From: Isoetes taiwanensis
Taxonomy: Eukaryota; Streptophyta; Lycopodiopsida; Isoetales; Isoetaceae
Assembly (NCBI GenBank): GCA_021234155.1
Contig: JAJEKV010000211.1
Span: 620,001 to 684,000 of the forward strand
DNA: 64,000 bases
Direction of reading: 5' to 3'
Positions 10,449 to 19,108 of this stretch are shown piece by piece (position 1 is the first letter of the stretch; the number at the start of each line of letters is the position of its first letter). Below the pieces are notes generated by a model, which saw nothing but the letters and a program-made list of their open reading frames with translations, did not search any database and was not told the DNA's origin. Made by a program: the position numbers and the translations under genes.

Positions 10449-10860
10449 TTTCTGGCTTGTAACGAAGACATAGCCTCTTTCACCATAACCGGATCTGCAC
10501 TAGTAGCTAAAGCTTCATGATATTTCAAGATCTGTCTGGTGGGCTTCCATTGCCTTCATATCGGAGTCACATCTAGTAGACCATCATGATCCTCATCAGT
10601 GCCATCATACAAATCAAACTCCTGTACAAAATCATCTTCCACTTCAGGATTTACAAGCTCATTCCCAACATGAGAATGTAAAGATGAACAACTTGAAGAT
10701 GAGGAGGTCTATTATCCACATTAGGATTTAGCGACTTTTGTTCCATATTAGGCAGCATACATTGATTATCATATGATTCTGACACTCATCAACACTATTT
10801 TGCTGAGGGGTATATACAAGCTCCCAAAGCTAAATTGCACATTTGCCTTTCGCATTGAAA

Positions 10861-10951
10861 GGAAGGCGATGTTGCTTCCCAACAGCACATGCCTCACACG
10901 TTGCTTGAAGGCGATGTTGCTTCCCAACAGCACATGCCTCACACGTTGCTT
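10861..10951. repeat. ~46-bp tandem duplication inside Copia-1
   Basis: A unit starting GAAGGCGATGTTGCTTCCCA occurs twice head to tail, followed by a third, partial, shuffled copy to about 10990. Confidence 0.75.
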
Positions 10952-11032
10952 TCCAACAGCACACACTGCACATGTTGCTTCCCAATAGATGCCTCATATA
11001 CATCTATTGATGCAGTACTTCTCAATGATAAC

Positions 11033-12203
11033 CATCAACAGTTCTATCAGAAGTCATAATAACATATCCACATACATCTATTGATGCAATACTACTCAAT
11101 GATAGACCATCATCATTCTATCAAAGATTATAGAATGCTAGACCATCAACAATCATTTACACCCACTAATACAGATATCTGGCATAATCGTCCAGGCATA
11201 GCTCAAATGAAGTTTCCAATATTAGCTCAAATGAAGTTTCCAATATTAGTACTTCATGTAACACTTAATTAAATCATCAAGCGTGTGCAACATTGCAATG
11301 TGCATCATATAATACCATTTCAATCATCATGAAATACCTTCAAGCACGTGCAATGCTAAATATCCTATTGATAGGTTTAATACGCATGTTATGCAAGTTT
11401 TTATCAATCAAAAGCATGATTCCAATGCATCTATAATGTAACCCATTTCAAAATGCAATTGTAATTACTTGAATTTTTGTTAGACCACTACTATGATCCT
11501 CTAACTTTTTATTTTAGAACCTTACTAGTAAGCACACTTTAGTCAGATCACATCAGTAAGCAGTATAAAGTCATAAAGACTTAAAAGGAAAGACTAGACA
11601 AAAGTGGAGTTTCAACCGAAACTTGAACCTAGGTCTCTGGGGCAACGGCCTATACACTTAACCAACTAGTCTATCAATGGGTTTTAAAAACAAATGACGA
11701 AATATAAATAAAGAACGATGCAAATAGTTTTAAAAAAGTAACAGAAGCTTATAATTGCGCTGGGCAGACCGGATTCAGCAAATACAACCGAGATTATCAG
11801 AGAAGGGCCGGAACAGGCTGGAATCAACAAGACTCAAGCCGTTTTTAAGGCATAACCGTTTGCATGACATATAGGAGCAGGATTCCGGAACCATTTGGTC
11901 TGGACAAGGATTTGCAGTCGCCATAACAGCTTCAAGAACTTTCTGGAAGAAAAGGGGAACAAGCTAAAACAAACTGAGAATGGATTAAGAGCGATTTTAA
12001 GACATTAAACAGGAGATTGGTCTTGAAGAACCCGCTGGCTGCATAGACAGCAAACCATGGCAGACTTGAACAACCGGATACATTCTATGGGTTTAGCAAC
12101 AACAAAACACAGCAACCTAGCATTTGCGGCCAAGCCTTCACCGATTGCATAGAATTCGGCTCCAGTTACCTGGGTCTAGATAAACAAAAAAGAAAGCACA
12201 ACA
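11033..12203. repeat. Copia-1 internal direct duplication, copy A
   Basis: This 1.17-kb stretch matches 12542-13724 with few substitutions and small indels (offset 1509 bp). It contains a 22-bp tandem doublet at about 11203-11250 and a tRNA-like segment at 11610-11685. The 64-codon frame at 11081-11272 is preserved exactly in copy B at 12590-12781, but it has no recognisable function. Confidence 0.9.
11610..11685 (-). repeat. tRNA-derived (Pol III promoter-like) segment in Copia-1, copy A
   Basis: On the minus strand TAGTTGGTTAAGTG (11668-11655) resembles an A box and GGTTCAAGTTTC (11629-11618) a B box, with spacing close to that of a tRNA. The ends do not form an acceptor stem, so this is a tRNA-derived or SINE-like piece, not a tRNA gene. 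Copy B at 13110-13215 has GGTTCGAGTTTC, nearer the B-box consensus, and a small tandem duplication beside it. Confidence 0.45.
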
Positions 12204-12230
12204 CCTGGCCCTTGCAAGCACAACACCTGG

Positions 12231-12543
12231 GTCCGTCATCATTGGATCTGATTTTGGTTATCACAGAATCTCTAGAATATTCATTTTTAAAGAAAAATTT
12301 TCAAATTACTGGCAATAAGCTTTCCACTGTTCCTTTCTAAAAAATATCTTACTATACGTTGTAACTAAATAACTTCCGGTTTACGCCACTACTTAGAGCA
12401 TCCAACAGAGGAAGAGTTCTGTGCACAACAATAATGGGTTATAAGAAAACTTCTAAGACTCATGTCCCTTATCGCTCAATTTCGGCCATTGATTTACATA
12501 ATATTCTACAACATATTCCTTCTCATGCATTCTACACTGTGCA
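12231..12543 (-). repeat. Captured inverted copy of 18299-18610 inside Copia-1
   Basis: The 313 bp between the two internal duplicates are the reverse complement of 18299-18610; the only difference I find is one extra A in an A-run. At the left junction a further 14 bp (12205-12218) match 18640-18627, and a 12-bp word CACAACACCTGG occurs at 12197-12208 and again at 12219-12230, so the junction looks like serial template switching. The right junction shares CA with copy B. Confidence 0.9.
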
Positions 12544-13724
12544 TCAACAGTTCTATCAGAAGTCATAATAACATATCCACATACATCTATTGATGCAATA
12601 CTACTCAATGATAGACCATCATCATTCTATCAAAGATTATAGAATGCTAGACCATCAACAATCATTTACACCCACTAATACAGATATCTGGCATAATCGT
12701 CCAGGCATAGCTCAAATGAAGTTTCCAATATTAGCTCAAATGAAGTTTCCAATATTAGTACTTCATGTAACACTTAATTAAATCATCAAGCGTGTGCAAC
12801 ATTGCAATGTGCATCATATAATACCATTTCAATCATCATGAAATACCTTCAAGCACGTGCAATGCTAAATATCCTATTGATAGGTTTAATACGCATGTTA
12901 TGCAAGTTTTTATCCAATGCATCTATAATGTAACCCATTTCAAAATGCAATTGTAATTACTTGAATTTTTGTTAGACCACTACTATGATCCTCGAACTTT
13001 TTATTTTAGAACCTTACTAATAAGCACACTTTAGTCAGATCACATGAGTAAGCAGTATAAAGTCATAAAGACTTAAAAGGAAAGACTAGACAAAAGTGGA
13101 GTTTCAACCGAAACTCAAACCTAGGACTAGACAAAAGTGGAGTTTCAACCGAAACTCGAACCTAGGTCTCTGGGGCAACGGCCTATACACTTAACCAACT
13201 AGTCTATCAATGGGTTTTAAAAACAAATGACGAAATATAAATAAAGAACGATGCAAATAGTTTTTAAAAAGTAACAGAACTGCGCTGGGCAGACCGGATT
13301 CAGCAAATACAACCGAGACTATCAGAGAAGGGCCTAACATTTGGAATCAACAAGACTCAAGCCGTTTTTTAAGGCATAACCGTTTGCATGACATATAGGA
13401 GCAGGATTCCGGAACCATTTGGTCTGGACAAGGATTTGCAGTCGCCATAACAGCTTCAAGAACTTTCTGGAAGAAAAGGGGAACAAGCTAAAACAAACTG
13501 AGAATGGATTAAGAGCGATTTTAAGACATTAAACAGGAGATTGGTCTTGAAGAACCCGCTGGCTGCATAGACAGCAAACCATGGCAGACTTGAACAACCG
13601 GATACATTCTATGGGTTTAGCAACAACAAAACACAGCAACCTAGCATTTGCGGCCAAGCCTTCACCGATTGCATAGAATTCGGCCCGTTACACTGGTCTA
13701 GATAAACAAAAAGAAAGCACAACA
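12542..13724. repeat. Copia-1 internal direct duplication, copy B
   Basis: Partner of 11033-12203. It differs by a missing stretch near 12915 (ATCAAAAGCATGATTCC absent), a roughly 41-bp tandem duplication near 13085-13165, and scattered substitutions. It ends just before the primer-binding side of the element. Confidence 0.9.
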
Positions 13725-13812
13725 AATGAACTAACTGATAAACGTGGATGTCTTTCTACTATGATAGATTCGCAAAATCTAAAACTTACAGAGTAGGCTA
13801 CTTTGATCTAAC

Positions 13813-13824
13813 GCTCTGATACCA
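13813..13824 (-). promoter_or_regulatory. Copia-1 primer-binding site (initiator tRNA-Met)
   Basis: TGGTATCAGAGC on the minus strand directly follows the 5' LTR. It is complementary to the 3' end of plant initiator tRNA-Met, the usual primer for Copia reverse transcription. Confidence 0.9.
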
Positions 13825-14024
13825 TGTTAAACTTACTAGTTTTACTAAGAAAACATATAAAAGAGAGGAATGCACCACAATACAAGACACGTTTATTGAA
13901 TAATAGATGTTACAATATATAGGCACCATAAAGGTCCAAATATGGAAAAAGGTGAAAGCTATAAGGAGCTCTCGTCGCCTTTTTATAAAGGCACGCTGCC
14001 TTAATATAGGCAGCTACGCTAACA
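13825..14024 (-). repeat. Copia-1 5' LTR
   Basis: 200 bp, identical by eye to 9491-9690. In the element's orientation it is the 5' LTR, so it should carry the element's promoter. Confidence 0.93.
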
Positions 14025-14092
14025 AATAGCCCCCGGACTTTAGATCGTGGTGGAGCATTGAAGATCGTCTTTGCAGAGGGATTCAAATTCCC

Positions 14093-14224
14093 ATGCTCCA
14101 ATGTCACTTGCTTTATGAGCTTATGCATTGTAGGGTGGCGGTCGAGGTTTCATGAGATATGCTCCAATGTCACTTGCTTTATGAGCTTATGCATTGTAGG
14201 GTGGCGGTCGAGGTTTCATGAGAT
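14093..14224. repeat. 66-bp perfect tandem duplication
   Basis: A 66-bp unit beginning ATGCTCCAATGTCACTTGCT is present twice without visible change, 64 bp beyond the Copia-1 target duplication. Confidence 0.9.
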
Positions 14225-14479
14225 ATGAATATATGTCTGATAAGGTTTCTTATGATCATACTTGCAAGTAGGAGAGTAAGTTTTAAATTTAGTTTGTGAT
14301 TGGGACGAACGAGTTATATTTGAAATATTTCCGTCATAAGAGTTTCAAGATTCTAGCTTGTGGTTGGATATGCGAAACAGTAATTGTTTTAAGAATGTCC
14401 AGGTTGTCAAAGTTCAGCAAGATGGGCAAAGAATTTGTGGCCATGTACTTTGTTTAACAAATCTGAAATGAATTACAAG

Positions 14480-14526
14480 TTACAAGAAATTTATCGCGGC
14501 GGCCAAGGCCGCCGCGAACATTTCTC
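14480..14526 (+). repeat. Dispersed GC-hairpin repeat, intact palindrome
   Basis: At 14494-14517 the sequence TCGCGGCGGCC, AA, GGCCGCCGCGA is a perfect 11-bp inverted repeat with a 2-base centre. The surrounding 47 bp recur in inverted orientation at 6265-6312. The 65-codon frame across it (14435-14632) is not credible as a gene. Confidence 0.65.
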
Positions 14527-15067
14527 TTTCCCAACTTATTCCTGCAAAGGGGGGTTTTTATCTTGGAATGGTGTGAAACCCAATAGAAGAAAGAAAAATA
14601 TATCATGTTTTCATATGCATACACCGAAATAAATGTATGCAATGCGCACGTTTCCTCTACCATAATGAGAATCTACTTAATCGAAACACAAATTTTCTAA
14701 GTGTACATCAACATAGGTTCATGAGACATCAAAGTGGAGATGGTTGACTACTGTTGAGAATTTGCTGTCATCTTCAAACGTTTGAAGGTTGAACCTGGCT
14801 AAACCTAGCATTTTGGCCGCCTTGAAATGTTTTAAGGTTGAGCCCTAGGAGATGACAATGGTGTAATGAGAATGTAATGGGGACCATTCTTGCTGCCCTC
14901 GACTTGAAGAATCCAGGAGAGTGGGACCACACTTTCTTATTCCAATTGAGCAAAACAGTTTTTCATAAAGTCATTCACAATACACATTTGATGCTTCAAC
15001 GATGCAGTGCCGCTGCGACAATATCTTTGGAGGCATCGTCCGCAAACCCAATCTTTGGATGTGGGAA
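14527..15067. other. Unassigned
   Basis: A 68-codon plus frame at 14877-15083 exists; I recognise nothing in it. No repeat or promoter is evident. Confidence 0.2.
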
Positions 15068-16790
15068 CTACAAAGGTGGTTGATTCTTTGAAGACAATGC
15101 CCGTTGTTGCATGCTAAATTGATGCATAGCAGCCATGTTTCTAGAAGGTGGTATAACTGGAGATATTCCCATCAATGGTGTTGGCAATGGTGTTGGCAAG
15201 TACAGGGAGACCGGTAGCATGTTCAACCTGAAAAACCCATATGCCATAAGCACATCGCCTTCTTAGGATATGAAGATTGAGCATGATTGATGAAAAAATC
15301 ATATATTACTCCCATACTGTATGCAATTGCAGAAGAGAAAAGTAGAACTTGTATGCCATTGCCAATTAACCTTACATATCATAAGAAAACAAATGAGAGA
15401 ACAACTTGCTGGCTATAAGAGTGGGCTATGTCTTTTGACCAGCTCAGGTGCTGTATGCTAATACATGGGGACCCTGCCACTCTACTCACCTTATATTGTA
15501 TTTCAATACATTAAAATACATTTGGAACGTAAAGCTCTTCACACATCAGCACTAACCTTCCCCAGGGGCTCGGGCGTGATCATCACGGGTAAACTCCATC
15601 TACTATTCCATTAGATATTATGCATGAATTAGCTTTGTTGTGTATAGCTAGGAAGGCTCTTGAATTTGGTCCATCATCACCAAATCGAACATGATCTTTA
15701 TCAACTTGAGGTGAAATTTCAATATTATTATTAGATATTCTTGCACCCTTAAGGCAGTGCTTCTACTCGTTTGCCTCACTGATTTCTTCTTGCAGGCTTT
15801 GTAACACTTGCGTGTAATATCTCTCTAAATCTGCTAGCTAAGCTTGCCCATCCAACAGCACCAGAGGATGATATTACAACCTAAGGATAACTACATAAGA
15901 AAATGACAAAACTAAACTCATAGAACCCCCAAATTTCTACCCCTGCAAATAATAATTCTATATGATAGAGCGCCTTACGTGCCACTGATGAGGCAACCAG
16001 AGATAGTTCATTTGATCTGTGCGATCACGAAGTTCACCATGCAAACAATTATTGGCAGTGACATGCATCCAACTCGTGATACGGCATGCATCCAACTCCT
16101 GAGCACGTGTAATCCAAGCATGATCATCCCTAAGCTGTTCAACCTTTATATAATTGTAAGATTTCCTGAGTTCCATATTGCTGTAATCTGAAGAAATTTC
16201 GAACTTCAACCTAATAGATAAAACACCATTTCCACACAACCAAAATCAATTTATCTGAATCATTACCCTTTATATATCTGAATCATTACCCTTTATGGCT
16301 TAGAAAATATGAGCATTTACAAATTAAAACTGTCTCTTCCAAAAAGAAAAGAACTCCAAAGGCAGACTTAGAAGTTGAAACAATAATAGTTTCTTTATCC
16401 AGTATGTTCACACATCATTTTACTATTAAAAAGAAAGCATCCCTGGACAAATGGGAACCCAGTAATAATACCACCATCTGAAATAATAATAAAAATATTT
16501 CAGACATGGATTTTATTAGAGCTTGTGAACTTGCCGCAGTAGAAAGCTTCTAGGTCCAAGCCATCGCAGGAAGCTGTAGCAAAAGCTGAAGCAGCTCATA
16601 ATAAAGAAAACAAAGTAAGGAATTGCTTGCAGAGCAAGAAATCATAGTCGTACAGACCCAATATCGGCCATGGCCCAGTTCCCTGCTGCAATAGGCAAAT
16701 CCAAAATGATTTTGAGTTGTTTATCCTCTAAAATAGGCATGTACATGGCAAAATAGTGATCCAAGAGCTCAAAGGCTTCCGCCATACTGT
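15068..16790 (-). other. Scattered exon-like frames of an unidentified minus-strand gene
   Basis: Several minus-strand segments have plant-like splice signals and protein-like composition. 16210-15979 begins after AG, ends at a consensus GTAAGG donor and encodes a helical stretch containing YIKVEQLRDDHAWITRAQEL. A segment near 15830-15766 encodes DLERYYTQVLQSLQEEISEA and then a TAG. 15230-15068 follows TTTTCAG and encodes a Pro/Met/Gln-rich tail ending in a stop. A 47-codon frame starting near 16782 contains FELLDHYFAMYMPILEDKQL. Phases do not all join cleanly, so I could not build one gene model. It may be one gene with missed exons or decaying fragments. No family is recognised. Confidence 0.25.
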
Positions 16791-16936
16791 ATACTTTGTT
16801 ACAAATCACATTAAGACACTACATCCAGAGGGAATTGGCGGAAGGCGATGTTGCTCCTCCCGAGCAAAGAAGAGAAAAGAAAAGATGCCCCTTTCGTTAT
16901 AATTTTTGAAGCAGAATCCATTAAACCCGATCCTAT

Positions 16937-17143
16937 CTATCTATTTTCATTGTCTCCTGCTAGGGCCAGTTTATTAAGCATCAAAGCACTATGCGGCCCA
17001 GCAGAGGCATGCCTTCCCGAGCTTGGCCGACTATAAGGAGTAGTGGTGCCACGACTGTTATGACCTGCTTTTCTAGATTTCAGTTTGCCACCAACATTAC
17101 CTGCTTCATATGGTTCTCTACCTTCTTCCACATCTTTGGCCAT
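16937..17143 (-). CDS. Short ORF resembling the N-terminus of plant nucleoporin NUP1/NUP136 (possible first exon or fragment)
   Basis: The 68-codon frame starting ATG at 17143 contains 'EPYEAGNVGGKL' followed by basic residues and 'TTTPYSRP'. Plant NUP1/NUP136, a nuclear-basket nucleoporin, typically starts with a Gly-rich GGK.R/K stretch followed by a TPYDRP-like motif, so the resemblance is real but short. No good GT donor lies near the end and the rest of the ~1000+-residue protein is not visible downstream, so this is either a gene fragment or a chance likeness. A TATATAGG box lies about 330 bp upstream on the same strand (17482-17475). Confidence 0.25.
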   Translation of the reverse strand: MAKDVEEGREPYEAGNVGGKLKSRKAGHNSRGTTTPYSRPSSGRHASAGPHSALMLNKLALAGDNENR

Positions 17144-18298
17144 TATACAATGAAAAGCAAGCTACCAAATCAAGCCCAAAACTGTACTGGGCCAAGGCAT
17201 TGATGAAATTCGATGTCGACTGATTTAAACCCTAACTGAGAAAAAGCCTTGCAGTTTCAGGCATGCTAGCTGCCAAGCAAATCCGGCAGTTATAGTGTTG
17301 TTGTATGCAATAACGCCATTTGTTTTGTGTCGTGGGTGCAAAAGCCGTAGGAGGAAGCATGGCGCAGGCAGCTCCGATGCCCTTTTTGGGCATGTACACC
17401 GTACCCACCGCTTAATTCTTCGAACTTCACAGAAGAAACCCTAGTAATTGAGACCGTAAATCCGACCTAAATCCTATATAAATCCATATTTGGAGCGCTA
17501 TTTTTCTATTTGCATTCTCTGATCTTAGCAAAGAGCGCCCATCTCTATGTATTTGCATTATCTGATCCTAATACAGAGCGTTCAAAGCCGGAAACGGGAC
17601 CTGCATCTCGCAGACAGAGCCAAGCTCTGTTTCATAAGAGAAAACCTTGAAAAAGCGAGTTATGTTTCTAAGAATCGAAAGCAAAAGGGCAAACCTGGTG
17701 TGGCCGATGAAAACTGTTGATGCTTAACTCCTCGTTTGAAGCCGTGAATGAATAATGGAAGGCAGAGGAGGAGAAAGCAAAGCTTTCTGAAGAATCTCCC
17801 GCTTGCTTCGAAGCAAAGCTTTCCTCCCAAAATATGGTCATGGTCGTTTTTAGTATCTAGGTTCCATAGACAGGTGTCAATACCAGAGCTGCTCAAAAAA
17901 ATATTACACCCTCAAACAAAAACAAAAAAGAAGACTGCATTATATATGTTAGGATAGATGAAATATTTGAGCTACTTGTCTTCTGGTTTTGGTGGACACG
18001 TGTAAAAAAAGTGTGCATATGATTAACACAGTTATGGATTGTTGACTAGAGTTCACTAGGTTTGCATGCAGAATGTGATTGCTGGAACGGGAGTGATGGC
18101 TTCTGTTGAAGTTTTGATTTGACGGTTTAGAGGTTGTGTGCATGTTTCTCGGTGCTTTAATTCTGCCTAGTCCGGCAGGAGCTTCAAATCCCCTTTATTG
18201 CATGCTGGTTTCTGAGAGAACTAAATGTTGACTTGTATATTGACTTATGGCAATGATGAAGAGGTGGAAATGGGGTTTTGACCCCACCACCGGTTTGG
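17144..18298. other. Promoter-like AT-rich interval; no gene supported
   Basis: TATATAAAT at about 17476 (plus) and its complement TATATAGG (minus), with AAACCCTAG at about 17429-17440, look like a promoter that could fire either way. No convincing ORF follows on the plus strand. 17660-18290 contains only short frames without recognisable content. Confidence 0.25.
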
Positions 18299-18610
18299 TG
18301 CACAGTGTAGAATGCATGAGAAGGAATATGTTGTAGAATATTATGTAAATCAATGGCCGAAATTGAGCGATAAGGGACATGAGTCTTAGAAGTTTTCTTA
18401 TAACCCATTATTGTTGTGCACAGAACTCTTCCTCTGTTGGATGCTCTAAGTAGTGGCGTAAACCGGAAGTTATTTAGTTACAACGTATAGTAAGATATTT
18501 TTTAGAAAGGAACAGTGGAAAGCTTATTGCCAGTAATTTGAAAATTTTCTTTAAAAATGAATATTCTAGAGATTCTGTGATAACCAAAATCAGATCCAAT
18601 GATGACGGAC
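18299..18610 (+). repeat. Local sequence duplicated (inverted) inside Copia-1
   Basis: The reverse complement of this 312-bp block is found at 12231-12543 with one single-base indel. Minus frame 18408-18184 (74 codons) starts within it; 37 of its codons are shared with the Copia-1 copy. Flanking DNA here is not shared beyond 18627-18640, so the copied piece is bounded. Whether this locus is the donor or another copy of a dispersed repeat cannot be told from the window. Confidence 0.85.
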
Positions 18611-19108
18611 AGTCAGATTCATGTAACTTGCAAGGGCCAGTGGTTAAGGCTTACGAATGGGACTAGCTATTTTGTTAGTGCAATTAGTGAGAAAGATAAA
18701 AGGGTGGGAGGTTGAGTAATTAATATGGCATTTTAGACAAAAAATAAATATAAGGGAGCACTTGGGACATCTCCCTATAGCTATTGTATTGAGATGATCC
18801 AAGGGCCCTTTCGGTTAATTACAGAACTTTGACTTGAGGGTAGGTTTAATCAGAAGGCTATTCTGATAGATTTTCCTAAAGGAAAATTCAAGAGAGAAAA
18901 CAACAGAGTGACAGAATTTAGAACCTGGTCTTTGATAACTGCTTTTCCTCCTTTTCTTTTCCATTTAGAGAAATGTTTAATTTTTGTAGCCCAACAAATA
19001 ACTGGCATTTCCTACATGCCTGCACTACTAAGAAAGGTGCCCTTCTCGAAGCTGATTCCAAGCAATATAGTCATATTGCAGCATGTTCCAAGGTATGCAT
19101 AGAACTAG
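18611..19108. other. Downstream region of PAS2, no gene
   Basis: This is AT-rich sequence after the PAS2 stop. The plus-strand frames at 18908-19212 run antisense across the last PAS2 exon and are shadows. Confidence 0.4.

Larger units (their letters stand above)
9491..14024 (-). mobile_element. Copia-1: young, non-autonomous Ty1/Copia LTR retrotransposon
   Basis: Two 200-bp LTRs (9491-9690 and 13825-14024) that I find identical by eye begin TGTTAA and end CTAACA. They are flanked by a perfect 5-bp target duplication AATAG (9486-9490, 14025-14029). Orientation is minus: the primer-binding site TGGTATCAGAGC (initiator tRNA-Met) abuts the right LTR at 13824-13813, and the purine tract GCAGGTGGGG abuts the left LTR at 9700-9691. 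Only fragments of pol remain (9880-10448). The rest is a 1.17-kb direct duplication (11033-12203 and 12542-13724) separated by a captured segment. Having identical LTRs but no complete gene, it must have been moved by enzymes from another element. Confidence 0.93.

Noticed and set aside
11610-11685. tRNA gene inside Copia-1
   Set aside because: A- and B-box-like words are present but the acceptor and anticodon stems do not form.
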